Below, piece after piece: positions 1-14,240 of a stretch of DNA of 64,000 bases. The DNA lies in contig NW_023503313.1 in NCBI RefSeq assembly GCF_014529535.1, forward strand, positions 5,135,979-5,199,978, in the 5' to 3' direction. The position numbers and the translations under genes were made by a program. The DNA is from Bradysia coprophila. Its lineage: Eukaryota; Arthropoda; Insecta; Diptera; Sciaridae. Positions within the stretch are counted from its first letter, which is position 1, and every line of letters begins with the position of its first letter. A model generated the notes under the pieces. The model did not search any database, was not told the DNA's origin, and saw only the letters and a program-made list of their open reading frames with translations.

Positions 1-1555
1 CTTTTTGCGAATCGACGAACGAACGGTTGAATATGTTGCGTCAGTTCGTTGATCGATCATCGTCTGAATCCGCCTTGATAATAATCTCGCAATGACTGCC
101 TCAGCCCGTGGATTTAGTCTAACGAATAGCACTCGAGCAAAAACCTTGTACGCGCTGTTAAGCAAAGCACTCCACGGTAGTTTTCGCAAATCATCCTGTC
201 ACCTTCTTGTGCAGAGGTAAAATGGCACCCTCTAACCACTGATCTGGTAACGATTCGTTGTTCCATATTCGCTCGACTAATCATTAAATCACCTTAGCCA
301 ATTTCCTCACACCCATTTTCAGCAGTTCCGCTGGTATATTATTCCGGACCTGAAGCTTTTGTTGTTTTGAGTAGGAGATTGCTGCTGAGACTTCCCTCCA
401 ATGTTGGTGCTGACACGATACGACCGTCCGTCGTTGAGAAAAGAATCATCGGTAGCATTGCGCGTCTTCAACATCCCCGTTTAACAGAGCCACTGAAATG
501 TTCCTTGATCGTTCCAGGACATCATGTTTTGCTGTAAGCAAAGTGCCGTCGACTGCTCTGCAAGATAGTCATTCGAGAATTGGAGCCTCTTCTTTGGTTG
601 TTTATTTGTTTGTAGAACTTCCGTGATTCGTTGCACTACATAATCTTTCCAACTGAAGAAGCGTCTTTCTTCAAGTTCCTTTTTCTTGCGCCCGTGCAAG
701 CGCTTTTCCTTCCCTCCTCAGATCTTTGTAGCGCTGATCCGCTTCCGTTTTCCTTCTCTAGTTCTCGCCGATTCCTTCTCAATTCGTGCAGCATTTTTAC
801 GAATTGTACATCAGCACATTCTGCGTCAAACCAGGTCTTAATCATTAGGCCTCTGATATCCTAAGGTGTCGATTGCTTCCTGCTTAATCAATCACTCACG
901 ATAGCATTCGGGAGGAGTGTCGCTCTGGCTGAGCTTGTCGTAATAGTTGAAGCTTGTGTACTGAATGTTATCAGAAACGTCCCGCTATCCGTGTATCCTT
1001 TAATTTCCCACCGCAAAACGCCTACAGTATTCACTACGTCCATTATGAAACCGGGAGATGTGCTTCTCGACGTTGACCACAACAGATAATGATCAGAGTC
1101 CATTTGCTTTCCAACATGATTTGACGTCAATGACAGTCGGTGAGGTGCCGCCCGCTAATCAGTAGATGGTCAATCTGGTTTGCTGGCAAATTGTCATTGG
1201 GATGCTTCCAGGTAGCCAGGTGTCTGCTTTTATGTTTATGGAAAGTACTTTTCACAACCAGGTTCCTTTCGGCAGCGAAGAAAATCATACGCTGACCGTT
1301 CTCATTCGTATTTTCATGCAGACTGTACCTTCCTATTGTTGGTCTGTACACTTCCTCTTTGCCTACTTTGGCGTTGAAATCTCCTATAACGATTTTAATA
1401 TCGTGTGCCGGTAATTCATCGTAGGCTCTTGCAAGCGCTTCATAATAATCGTCCTTATCACCCTCCACCGATTCATTATGAGGTGCGTGTACGTTTATCA
1501 CGGTGTAGTTTTTGAAACGGCCTTTCAGACGTAACACGCATAGGCGCTCGTTCAA
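1..1555 (-). mobile_element. Decayed RTE-type LINE fragment (endonuclease plus start of reverse transcriptase)
   Basis: On the minus strand, broken frames read in order through an apurinic-type endonuclease (1127-1555), its SDH end (about 1080-1110), a basic linker (about 480-850) and the N-terminal RT region (about 1-350). Translated scraps such as 'ERIWNNESLPDQWLEG' and 'ENYRGVL' match the start of the RT domain in RTE-like elements, often mis-annotated as craniofacial development protein 2-like. Stops and frameshifts separate every block, so it is dead. The RT catalytic motifs would lie beyond the left window edge. The clade call rests on remembered family consensus and was not checked by alignment. 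Confidence 0.8.
1127..1555 (-). pseudogene. LINE endonuclease/exonuclease/phosphatase domain, open fragment
   Basis: This 142-residue open stretch carries the core of an EEP-fold endonuclease, which in a LINE nicks target DNA to prime reverse transcription. Visible motifs are 'INVHAPHN' near residue 20, the catalytic 'GDFNAKVG' near residue 59 (Asp/Asn), 'SLHENTNENGQR' near residue 78, 'TWKHP' and 'NQIDHLLI'. The final SDH catalytic motif is displaced into another frame just downstream ('SDHYLL', about 1080-1110), so the domain is split by a frameshift. The first metionine may not be a real start; the domain probably began further upstream. It is a relic of the surrounding LINE, not a host gene. 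Confidence 0.8.
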
Positions 1556-2731
1556 ACCATGTCACACAGCCATGTCACACAGTACCCGGTAAATCTATAA
1601 GTTAAAATATAGCTGCAATTTGTTGACATGAGAGTAAATCAATAATCACTATAGAGTTCACTAGAGTGCATCGATATTAACATTATCATTTCAATCTAAA
1701 ATGGATGTAGTGTTCTAAAACCGCAAGAGTCCCCAGATCATTTTCTAGAAAAAGCTTTTCTTTTTAATTTTACGACTCGACAAAATTTTGTCGCCTTCAA
1801 CTTCCAAATCGTCAAAATAAAGATTATGGACAGAGGTCCATATTCTACTACTTCAAACCTTTTTTAAGAAACAACTTTCAGAACAACATTGATAGTGGAT
1901 GGGAAAACATCTTTCGATGGGTACAATGAGTTTATGATCTCTAACCTGGGTTCGTAAAATATCGTGAAAAGTCCATGGGCGGTTCTTTTACTTTTCGGCC
2001 GTTCAAAGTTGAAATTTTGAAAACTGCCAGTGAAAACTGCCACCGAAGTTGCAGGATAACTTAGGTCAAAGTAATCGTTACAACAATTTCGTGTGGAATT
2101 CACAACAAAAGAGTCTGAATGCAACTCAACATCATAATGTGGAAAATCGTCAAACCTTAGATGCAAATTGTGTAATTGTCGCACGAGGCCACAGGTCTTT
2201 GCACTCGATGTCATAAATAACTGTTCAAAATTCGTTCCAAATTATCAAAGAAAATTGCTTTTTATTGTTATCAAGGCCATTTTGTCGTGATTATTTGTCG
2301 CAATAGGTGAATGCTTTTGTTCCTGAAATAGGTTGTCCTGAAAGTGATCGAAGCAGGAAGTTCTGTAAAACATTGTAAAATATCCTGAGGAACTAAAGTT
2401 AATTTGTTTCAATAAACAGCACAACATTATGATCTAGGCATGGAGTCTAGACACTTAATGAACCAAAAAATTTGGTATTCAATTTTTGCGCAATTGGTCT
2501 GAGGGATTCTTTTGAAAATCCACTTATCAAAATCGGACCCATTTCGTGGGATGGATATATACATGGTTTGAAAGGTCTTTGCCAGTAGCCTTAAAGCAGT
2601 CCTCAGATAGACTCGAGCTACACCAGGTTGCTGGTGGAAGATCTTCGAAGGTGGAATATTTTTTAGACTCATTTCTTGGCCGCTAAATATGAGCGATGCA
2701 GGTGTGAGTGAGCTTGTTGCAAAGCTGAGGT
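1556..2731. other. Non-coding stretch with one diverged dispersed repeat
   Basis: No convincing gene. About 2500-2660 is a diverged copy, in inverse orientation, of sequence at about 34790-34950: both contain a tract ending in an 'AGCAACC' element and a block around 'GGACCCGATTT'. The open frames at 1864-2738 show no recognisable domain. Confidence 0.5.
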
Positions 2732-3815
2732 GAAACATCGACTAAAGTATGTCCTTGTTTTGGCCTAAGATGTTACTTTTGACAGTGATCAGCCGACTAA
2801 AGTATGTCCTTGTTTTGCAGAGATGTTTACTCATGTGACAGCCAATCATCGATGAAGTATACCCATTGTTTTGGCAGAGATGTTTACTCTTTGACAGCCA
2901 ATCATCGACTGAAGTATAACAGTGTTTTCAGAGAGTTTAATTCTTTTGACAGACAATCATCGAGCTGAAGTATGTCCTTGTTTTGGGCAGATTGTTTTCT
3001 CTTTGACAGCCAATCACGACTAGAAGCTAGTCTGTTTTGGCCAGAGAGTTTACTCTTGACAGCCAGTCATCGACTGAAGGTATACCATTGTTTTTGGCAG
3101 AGATGTTTTTACTCTTTGACAGAAATCATCGACTGAAGTATGTCCTTGTTTTGCAGAGATGTTTACTCTTTGACAGCCATCATCGACTAAAGTATGTCCT
3201 TGTTTTGCAGAGATGTACTCTTTGACAGCCCAATCATCGAGCTAAAAGTTTGTCCTTGTCTTTGGCTAAGATGTTTACTCTTTGACAGCTGATCACCGAC
3301 TAAAGGATGTCCTTGTTTTGGCAGAGATGTTTACTCATTGACAGCAATGTCATCGACTGAATGTATACCATGTTTTGCAGAGATGTACTCTTTGACAGCC
3401 AGATCACTCACAAGTATTAACATTGTTTTGACAGAGATGTTTCTCTTGACAGCCAATCATCGACTAAAGTATGTCTTTTTGGCCAGAGATGTTTACTCTT
3501 TGACAGCTGATTCACGACTAAAGTATGGTCCTTGTTTTGGCAGAATGTTTACTCATTGACAGCCAATCATCGATGAAGTATTACCATTGTTTTGGGCGCA
3601 GAGATGTTTACTCTTTTTGGGGACAGGGGGCCCCAATCAACCGACTGAAGTATACATTGTTTTTGAAGGAATGTTTACTGTTTGACAGCAATCATCGCTG
3701 AAGTATACTATTGTTTTGGCGGAGATGTCTACTCTTGAGAGCCAATCATTCGATCTGAATGTCGGCTTGATTTGGCGCAGAGATGTTCTGTTTGACAGCT
3801 CATCACAGATTGAAG
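2732..3815. repeat. Satellite array, about 56 bp unit, about 19 copies
   Basis: Tandem units of the type 'CATCGACTGAAGTATG', 'TCCTTGTTTTGGCAGAG', 'ATGTTTACTCTTTGACAGCC'. Nearly every copy carries one-base indels, and homopolymer artefacts occur (a G/C run at 3618-3633). Short open frames inside it (3037-3559) are by-products of the repeat. Confidence 0.9.
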
Positions 3816-3970
3816 TTAGTTTATAGGCATATCAAAACTAAATTATTGTATCGGTGATAGTGATTGAGGATGCTTAGCGAAGTTAAGAATGAAAAATAAG
3901 CTGCATCAAAATTACATTGCAATAATTGTCCAGTCAAGCGACCTGACCCACCCAAAAGGTCGGACCTAGT
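3816..3970. other. Spacer between two satellite arrays
   Basis: About 155 bp of apparently single-copy sequence joining the 56 bp array to the 175 bp array. No feature seen. Confidence 0.5.
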
Positions 3971-6900
3971 AATTGAATGAAAAAATATATCAAAAATGTC
4001 ACGACATCGCTGAGATGAATTTTATTTTAGTAAAAGAATCAAGATTGAAAACATTTAAGACAAGAAATTAAAAATTTGACGCTACACGTAAAGCAAATAA
4101 TTTCGAAGTTTATTCACAGCAATAGCGTAGCCAAAACATTTCTTAATAATTGAATGAAAAAATATATCAAAAAAATCGTCCACTACGTCGCTGAGTATGA
4201 ATTTTATTTAGTAAAATGAATCAAGACTGAAACATTAAGACAAGAAATTAAAAATTTGACGCTACACGTAAGCAAATAATTTCGATTTAGTTCACAACAT
4301 AGGCGTAGCAAACATTTCTTAATAATTGAATGAAAAATATATCAAAAATGGTCACTACGTCGCTGAGATGATTTTATTTAGTAAAATGAATCAGATTGAA
4401 ATCATTAGACAAGAATTAAAAAATTTGACGCTTACACGTAAAGCAAATAATTCGAGTTCTAGTTCAAAAGCGATAGGTCCCGTAGCAAAACATTTTCTTA
4501 ATAATTGAGATGAAAAATATATCAAAAAATTGGTCACATACGTCGCTGAGATGAAATTTATTTAGTTAAAATGAATCAGACTGACATAAGACAAGAAATT
4601 AAAAATTTGACGCTACACGTAAGCAAAAATTTCGAGTTTAGTGCACAAGCATTTTAGGGCGTAGCAACACATTTTCTTAATAATTGAATGAAAAAATATA
4701 TCAAAAATGGTCACTACATCGCTGAGTATGGAATTTTATTAGTAGAAATGTAATCAAGAACTGAAACATTAAGAAATGAATTAAAAATTTGACGCTACAC
4801 GTAAGCAATAATTTCGATGTTTAGTTCACAAGCATAGGCGAGCAAACATTTTCTTAATAATTGAATGCAAAAAATTATCAAAAATGGTCGACTACGGTCG
4901 GCTGAGATGAATTTTATTTAGTAAAATGAATCAAGATGAAAACATTAAGACCAAAATGGAAAATTTGACGCTACACCGTAAAGCCAACAATATTTCGAGT
5001 TTAGTTCACAAGCATAAGCGTAGCAAACCATTTTCTTAATATATTGAATGTACAAAATATATCAAAATGGTCACTACGGCGCTGAGATGAATTTTATTTG
5101 TAGTAAATGAACAAGACTGAAACATTAAGACACAGAATAAAAATTTGACGCTACACGTAAAACAATAATTCGAGTTTAGTTCACAAGCATAGGCGTGCGC
5201 AAACATTTCTTAATAATTGATATGAAAAATATAATCAAAAATGGTCACTACATCGCTTTGAGATGAATTGTTATTTAGCTAAAATGAATCATAGACTGAA
5301 ACATTTAGACAAGCAAATTAAAATTTGGGAACCGATACACGTAAAGCGCAAATAATTTCGAGTTTAAGTTCCACAAGCATAGCCGTCGTAGCAAACATTT
5401 TCTTAATATGAATGAAAAATATATCAAAAATGCGTCACTACGTCCGCTGAGATGAATTTTATGTTAGTAAAATGAATCAGATTGAAAACATGAAGACTAA
5501 GGAAATTAAAAATCTTACGCCCCCCTACACGTAAAGCAAAAATTCGAGTTTACGTTCACAAGCATAGGCGGTAGCAAACATTTTTCTTTTAATAAGGGGA
5601 ATGAAAAATATCATCCAAAAAGGGTCATAGTCGCTGAGATGAATTTTATTTAGCTTTAAATGAATCAAGACTGAAAACATTTAAGACCAAGGAATTAAAA
5701 ATTTGACGCTACACGTAAAGCAAATAATTCGAGGTTTAGTTACAAGCATAGGCGGTAGCAACATTTCTTAATATTGAATGAAAAATATATCAAAAATGGT
5801 CACTTACATCGCCTGAAGATGAATTTGTATTAGTAAAATGAATCAAGGACTGAAACATTAAGACAAGAAATTAAAATTTGACGCTACACGTAAAGCAAAT
5901 AATTTCGAGTTTACGTTCACAAGCATAGGCGCTAGCAAACATTTGTCTTTAATAATTGAATGAAAAATATATCAAAAATTGGTCACTACGCGCTCGAGGA
6001 TGAATTTATTAGTAAAATGAATCAAGACTGAAACATTAAGACAAGAAATTAAAAATTTGACGCCTACACGTAAAGCAAATAATTTCGAGTTTAGTCACAT
6101 AGCATAGGCGTAGCTAAACATTTCTTATAATGAATGAAAAATAGTATCAAAAATGGTCACTACATCGCTTGAGATGGAACTTTTATTAGTAAATGAATCA
6201 AGACTGAACCATAAGACAAGAAATGAAAAATTTTGACGCCTCCACGTAAATGCAAATAATTTCGAGTTTTAGTCACAAGCATAGGCGTAGCAAACATTTC
6301 TTAATAATAGAATGAAAAATATATTCAAAATGGTCACTACTCGCTTTGAGATGAATTTTATTTAGTAAATGAATCAGATTGAAACATTAAGACAAGAAAT
6401 TAAAAAATTTGACGCCTACACGTAAAGGCCAAATAATCGAGTTAGTCACAAGCATAGGCTGTATTCAAAATTTCTTAATAATGAATGAAAAAATATATCA
6501 AAAAAGGTCACAACATCGCTGAGATGAATTTTATTCAGTAAAATGAATCAAGACTGAAAACATTAAGACAGAAATTAACAAATTTGCGCTACATCGTAAA
6601 GAAATAATTTTAACGAGTTTAGTTCACAAGCATTAGGCTGTAGCAAAACATTATTCTTAATTAATTGAATGAAAAATATATCAAAAATAGGTCACTACGT
6701 CGCTGAGATGAAATTTTATTTAGTAAAATTGAATAAGGACTGAAACATTAAGACAAGAATATTAAAATTTGACGCTACACGTAGCAAAATTATTTCGAGT
6801 TTAGTTCACAAGCATAGGGCGTAGCAAACATTTTCTTAATAATTGAATGAAAAATATATCAAAAATGGTCACACATCGCTGAGATGAATTTTATTTAGTA

Positions 6901-9900
6901 AAATGAATCAAGACTGTGAAACATTAAGACAAGAAATTAAAAATTTGACGCTACCACGTAAAGCAAATAATTTCGAGGTTTAGTTCACGAAGCATAGGCT
7001 AGCAAACATTTTCTTAATAATTGAATGAAAAATATATCAAAAATGGCGTCACCTATGTCGCTGAGATGAATTTTATTTAGTAAAATGAATCAAGACTGAA
7101 ACATTAAGACAAGAAATTAAAAATTTGACGCTACAGCGTAAAGCCCAAATATTTCGGAGTTAGTTCACAAGCATAGGCGTAGCCAAACATTCTTCTTAAT
7201 AATTGAATGAAAATATATCAAAACTGGTCACTACGTCGCTGATGATGAATTGTTATTTAGGTAAAATGAATCAAGACTGAAACATTAAGACAGGAATTAA
7301 AAAAATTTGACGCTACACGTAAAAGCAAATAATTCGAGTATTAGTTCACAAGCATAGGCGTAGCAAACATTTCTTAATATTGAATGAAAAAATATCAAAA
7401 ATCCGTCCACTACGGTGCTGAGATGAATTTTATTTATAAAATGAATCAAGATTGAAAACATTACAGACAGAAATTAAAAATTTGACGCCTACACGTAAAG
7501 CAAATAATTTCGATTTTAGTTCACAAGGCATAGGCCGCCCGTAGCAAACAGTTTTCTTAATTAATGAATGAAAAAAATATATCCAAAATATGGTCACTAC
7601 GTCGCTGAGATGAATCTTTATTTAGTAAAATGATCAGAGATTGAACAATAAGACTAAGAAATGAAAAATTTTGACGACACGTAAAAGAAATAATTCGACG
7701 TTTAGTTCACAAGCATAGGCGCCGTAGCAAACATCGAAATATATATAATATCTATATCAAAAATGGTCACTACCGTCGCTGAGATGAACTTTATTTAGTT
7801 AAAATGAATCAAGACGGAAACATTAGCACAAGAAATTAAAAATTTGACGCTACACGTAAAGCAAATAACATTCGGTTTAGTTCACAGCATAGGCGTGGCA
7901 AACAGTTTTCTTAATTAATTGAATGAAAAATATATCAAAAAATGGTCACTACGTCGCTGAGATGAATTTTATTAGTAAAATGAATCAATGACTGAAACAT
8001 TAAGACAAGAAATTAAAAAATTTGACTCGCTACACGTAAAGCAAAATAATTCAGAGTTATAGTTCCAAGATAGGCCGTAGAAAAACATTTTCTTTAATAA
8101 TGAATGAAAAATATATCAAAAATGGTCAGTTACGTCGCTGAGATGAATTTTGATTTTAGATAAGATGAATCAAGACTGAAACATTAAGACAAGAAATTAA
8201 AAATTTGACGCTACACGTAAAGCAAATAATTCGAGTTTTAGTTCACAAGCCATGAGGCGTGCAAAACATTTTTTAATAATTGAATGTCAAAAAATATATC
8301 AAAGAATGGTCACTACGTCGCCTGAGATGCAATTTAATTTAGTAAAATGAATCAAGATTGAAACAATAAGACAAGAAATTTAAAAATTTGACGCTACACG
8401 TAAAGCAAAATAATTCGAGTTTAGTATCATCAAGCATAGGCCGTAGCAAAACATTTTCGTAATTAATTGAATGAAAAATATATCAAAAAATCGCGTCACT
8501 ACCGTCAGCTGAGCCATGAATTTTATTTAGTAAAATGAATTCAAGACGAAACATTAGGGACAAGAAATTAAAAATTTGACGCTACACGTAAAGCCAAATA
8601 ATTTCGGAGTTTTACGTTCACAAGTTGCATAGGCGTGGCAAACATTTTCTTAATAATTGAATGAAAAATATATCAAAAATGGTCACTACGTGCGCTGAGA
8701 TGAATTTTATTTAGTTAAACATGAATCAAGATGAAACCTATTAGACAAGAAATTAAAAATTTGGACGCTACACGTAAAGGCATAATAATTTCTAGTTTAG
8801 TTCACAAGCATAGGACGTACAACACATCTGTTCTTAATATTTGAATAGAAAAATGATATCAAAAATGGTCACTTCACGTCGCTGAGAGAATTTTGCTTTA
8901 GCTAAAATGAAATCAAGATTGAAACATTAGACAAGAAATTAAAATTTGACGCTACACGTAAAGCAAATTAATTTCGAGTTTAGTCACAAGATTAGGCGTA
9001 GCAACATTTTCTTAATAATTGACATGAAAAAATATATCAAAATGGTCACTACGTCGCCTGAGATGAATTTTTATTATAGTAAAAGGAATCAAGCATTTGA
9101 AAACATTAAGACAAGAAATTAAAATTTGACGCCATAACAGTAAGCAAATAATTTTCAGTTTAGTTCACAAGCATAGCCGTAGCAAAACATTTTCTTAATA
9201 ATTGAATGAAAAAATATATCAAAAATGGTCACTACATTCGCTTGAGATGAATTTTATTTAGTAAAATGAATCAAGATTGAAACATTAAGACAAAAAATTA
9301 AAAATTGACGCTACACGTACAAGCAAATTTAATTTCGATGTAGTTCACAAGCATAGGCGTAGCAAACATTTCTTAATAATTGACAATGAAAAATATATCA
9401 AAAATGGTCATACGTCCGCTGAGCATGAATTTTATTAGTAAAAGAATCAAGATTGAAACATTTAAGACAAGAATATAAAAATTTTGACGCTACACGTAAA
9501 GCAAATAATTCGAGTTTATTCACAAGCATAGGACCGTAGCAAACATGTTCTTAATAATTGAATGAAAATATTATCACAAAAAATGTTGGTCACTGACGGT
9601 CGCTTGAGATGCAATTTTATTTGAGTAAAATGAATCAAGACTGAAACATTTAAGACAAAAATTAAAAATTTGACCGCCTACACGTTAAAGCAAATAATTT
9701 CGAGTTGTTCACAAGCATAGGTAGCAAACTGTTCTTTAATAATGAATGAAAAATATATCAAAAATGGTCACTACGTCGCTGAGGATGAATTTTATTTTAG
9801 TTAAATGAATCCAAAGACTGAAACATTAAGCAAGAAATTGAAAAAATTTGACGCTACACGTAAAGCAATATTTCGAGTTTAGTTCCACAAGCATAGGCGT

Positions 9901-12900
9901 AGCAAAACATTTTCTTAATATTGAATGAAAATATATCAAAAAATGGTCACGACGTTGCGCCCTGAGGATGATATTAGTAAAATGAATCAAGACTGAAACT
10001 TAGACAAGAATTAAAATTTAACGCTACACCGTAAAGCAAATTAATGTTCGAGTTTAGTTCACAAGCATAGGTAAGCAAACATTTCTTAATAATTGAATGA
10101 AAAATATATCAAAATGGTCACTACGTCGCGAGATGAGATTTTATTTTAGTAAAATTAATCGAAGACTGAACATATAAGACAAGAAATTAAAAATTTGACG
10201 CTACACGCTAAAGCAAATAATTTCGAGTTTAGTTCACAAGGCATAGGCGTAGCAAACATTTTCTTAATAACATTGAATGAAAAATAATCAAAAATGCGTC
10301 ACTACGTCGTCTGAGATTGAATTTTATTTTAGTAAAATGAAATCCAGACTGAAACATTAAGACAAGAAATTAAATTTGACGCTACACGTAAAAGACAAAT
10401 AAGATTCGCAGTTATCACAAAGAATAGGCGTAGCAAACATTTTCTTATATTGAATGAAAAATATATCAAAATGGTCACGAGACATCGGTGAGAATGAATT
10501 ATATTTAGTAAAAGGAAAATCAAGACTGAAACCATAAAGACAAGAAATTAAAATTACTGACGCCACACGTTAAAGCAAAACTAATTTCGAGTTTAGATTC
10601 ACAAGCATAGGCCGTAGCAAACATTTCTTAATATTGACATGGAAAATATATCAAAAAAATGTCAACTACAATCGCATGAAGAGAATTTTATTTAAGCTCA
10701 AATTAGATTCAAGAACCTGAAACATTAAGACAAAGAATTAAAAATTGGCACGCTACACGTACAAGCAAATAAATTTCGATTTAGTTCACACAGACATAGG
10801 GCTAGCAACATTTTCTTAATAATTGAATGAAAAAATATATCAAAAATGGTCACTACGTCGCATGAGGATGAATTTTATTTAGTAAAATGAATCAAGGACT
10901 GAAACATTAAGACAATTAAATTAAAAATTTGACGCTACACGTAAAGCAAATAATTTCGGTTTAGTTCAACAAGCATAGGCGAGCAAACATTTTCTTAATA
11001 ATTGAAATGAAAAAATAATATCAAAAGTGGTCACTACGCGCTGAGATGATTTTATTGTGTAAATGAATCAAGACTGAACATTGTAGACAAAGAAATTAAA
11101 AATTTGACGTTACACGCAAAGCAAATAATTACGAATTTAGTTCACAAGCCATACGGCGTAGCAAACATTTTCTTAAATGAATGAAAAATCTATATCAAAA
11201 ATGGTCACTAGCGTCGCTGAGCATGAATTTTATTTTTAGTAAAATGAATCAAGACTGAAAACTTAAGACAAGAAATTTAAAAATTTGACGCTACACGTAA
11301 AGCAAAATAATTTCGAATCTTTAGTTCGCAAGACATAGGCGTCGAGCAAACATTTCTTAAACATTGAATGAAAAATATATCCAAAAATGTCACTACGGTC
11401 GCTGAGCATGAATTTATTTAGTATAATGAATCAAGACATGAAACATTCAAACAAGAAATTAAAAATTTGACGCATACACCGCTAAAGCAAATAATTTCGA
11501 GTTTAGTTACAAGCATAAGGGGCGTAGCAAACAATTTTCTTAAATAATGAATGAAAAATATATCAAAAATGCGTCACTACGTCGCTGAGAGATGAATTTT
11601 ATTTTAAGTAATGAATCAAGACTGAAACATTAGACAAGAAATTAAAAATTCTGACGCTACACGTTAAAGCAAATAATTGTCGAGTTTAGTTCACAAGCAT
11701 TAGGCGCCTTTTAGCCCAAACACTTTCTCTTAATAATTGAATGAAAAATCAGATCAAACATTGCACGTCATACCGTCGCCTGAGGATGGAATTTTACTTT
11801 AGTAACAATGAACAAGACTGAACACCCATCAGACAAGAAAAGTAAAAACTTCTGACGCTACACGTAAAGCACAACTAATTCGAGTTTAGTTCACCACAGC
11901 ATCAGGCTAGACCAACACTTTTCTCTAAATACATAATGAAAAATATATCAAAATGGTCACTACGTCGCTCGAGCATCGAATCTTATTTCAGTAAACTGAA
12001 TCCAAGACTGAAACATTAACGACCAAGATAAACCAATTGACCTACACGTTAAGAGCACAATAATTCGACTTAGTTCACAAGATAGGCGTAGCAACCATTT
12101 TCTTAATGAAATTGCAATGAAACATATATCAAAAATCGGTCACGACATCGTAAGATGACATTTATTTAGTAAAAATGATCAAGACTGAAACACTTTAGAC
12201 AAGAAATTAAAAATCTTGACGCGACACGTAAACAGCAAATAATTTCCGCAGTTTAGTTCACAAGCATAGGCTTAGCAAACATCTTTCTTCAATAATGAAT
12301 GGAAAATATATCAACAACATGCGTCACATACCATCGCTGAGATCGATCTTTATTAGTATAAATCGCACATCGAACGACCCTGAAACCATTAATGACAAGC
12401 AAATTAAAAAATTTTTTTTTGGACCCCCCCCCCGCTACACGTAAAAGCAAATAATTTCAGTTTAGTTTTCACACGCCATTAGGGGGCAGCAAACATTTTC
12501 TTCATAACTTGAATGGAAAAAATATATCAAAAATGTCACTAGTCGCGAGAATGAACTTTTATTTTGAGTCCAAAATGAATCAAGACTGAAAACCATAAGA
12601 CAAGAAATTTAAAAATTTGACGCTACACGTAAAAAGCAAATAATTTCGACGTTTAGTTCACATAAGCATAGGCGTAGCAAACATCTTTCTTAATAATGAA
12701 TAAAAATATATCAAAAATGGTCACGACATCGCTGAGCATGAATTTTATTAGTAAACATGAATCAAGACTGAAGCATTAAGCACCAAGAAATCTAACAATC
12801 TTGACGTACCACTTAAAGCAAACTAATTTTCGAGTTTAGTTTCACAAGCATAGGGCGTAGCAAACATTTTCTTATAACTGCATCGACAAAAATATATCAC

Positions 12901-13016
12901 AAATCGGTCACTACGTCGCTGAGATTGATTTATTCAGCTATAAATCAAAACTGAACCATTAAGCAAGAAATTAAACAATTTGACGCTAACACGTAAAGCA
13001 AATAATATTCGAGCTT
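3971..13016. repeat. Satellite array, about 175 bp unit, about 52 copies
   Basis: A 9 kb head-to-tail array. Each unit runs from 'TTGAATGAAAAATATATC' through 'GGTCACTACGTCGCTGAG', 'TTGACGCTACACGTAAAGC' and 'CACAAGCATAGGCGTAGC' to 'CATTTTCTTAATAA'. The consensus is about 175 bp and 70% AT. Almost every unit differs by scattered single-base insertions or deletions rather than substitutions. Two grossly abnormal homopolymers sit at 12411-12433. One unit near 7731-7752 has a replaced segment. The array stops inside a unit at about 13016. Confidence 0.95.
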
Positions 13017-14240
13017 TGCCTACGTTAGTGAAGGGCCGTGACGCAAGTCCGTTCACACTGAAAAATTGACAAAAATTTTTCCGCAGGACTGAGGAACATA
13101 TATACACGAACTTTTTGACTTTTCCCCTTTGCTCCTACTACCCCAAAGTATTTTATTCGTAATCTGGGCGTCCATACGAGTTCAACGAGCTATCACACGC
13201 CTCATAAGGTTAAAATTTGGCCGAGATATTAAATTTCAAAACTTGGAAATTTGCAGAAATTTTGTATGAAGAATTCATTTTCATACATTTTGAAATTGAT
13301 GAATTTTACCAACCTTTGTCACTCTGTCACTCTGTCACTTTGTCACTCTGTTAACCGAAACTTTTGAATTTACCGGCGGATTTGGCTGAAATTTTCAGGG
13401 TATTTAAGGACGTAATTCTAAGAAACTAATTTGAAGGAATTTTATAAAAGCTAATAATTTCGGAGTTATGAGCGTGTTAAGCTATTGAGCTATGGAACCT
13501 ATAACTCGGAAAATATGGCAGATAGAAAGTTCGTTTAAAAGACAAATTTATAGTTTCAGATTTCATTCGACACGTGTTTCATGGTTTTCGTAAAAAGTCG
13601 CTTATTTGGGAGCTATGAGCGTTTTAAGTGCCTCAAATTTTCGATTTTGGTCAAATTTTCGATATTCGTGAATTTTTCGATTTTAGACTTTTCGATTTTC
13701 ATCAAATTTTTGAATTCCGTAAAATTTTAGATTTTCGTCAAATGAAAGCTGGAAGATTGAGATCAAAGAGAAAGTTATACAGTTTTCTAAGAAGAATATT
13801 TTCGTTGATTCGGCTTTCTTCCGTTTGAATTCCAATCTTTAAAGCAATATATTTCACAATTTTAAAAAATTTCCTTCCTCAACATCTGCCACTTGTGACG
13901 CAGTTTTTTTTGTTATAATTTTCTTCCTAAAATTTTCTGGTAAGATTTTTGTTGATAAAACTTTCGCGTACTTTGCTCATCAGCTGCCATTTGTGACGCA
14001 TATCTTTTTGCGTGTAGAATCTGTAAGCGTCACCTACACCGATATCAGTTCTTTTGTAAGTGGATAACAGGACTTGCGTCACACCTCCACTGCAAGTGGT
14101 TTTGGGCGATTGTACATGCACAAAATCCAGAGTATGCAACGCCACACCTATAATATTTTTTAAAAAATTGTAACGTTTCGTAACGAGATTATGATAATTA
14201 TCAAAACATTTAATTATCAACGACAAATGTAAGGTGGAAT
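13017..14240. repeat. Dispersed repeat containing GACGCAAGT borders and TTTTCG-rich minisatellite
   Basis: Non-coding. 'GTGACGCAAGTCC' near 13040 and 'GGACTTGCGTCAC' near 14070 are inverted relative to each other. Similar pieces recur near 46370-46560 and 59213-60215, including the 'GCCACTTGTGACGCAG' type motif and a 'GCGTCACCTCTAGCGATA'-like motif. A 9-bp tandem (GTCACTCTG) lies at 13315-13352 and an AT-rich TTTTCGATTTT repeat at 13636-13745. Probably a mobile element without coding capacity. Confidence 0.5.

Noticed and set aside
7241..7260. 'CTGATGATGAA' considered as a hammerhead ribozyme core in the 175 bp satellite
   Set aside because: Most units read 'CTGAGATGAA', which does not fit the core, and no matching GAAA-stem arrangement was seen.
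3971..13016. Regularly spaced repeats considered as a CRISPR array
   Set aside because: Units are about 175 bp, contiguous and without variable spacers; a eukaryotic satellite.
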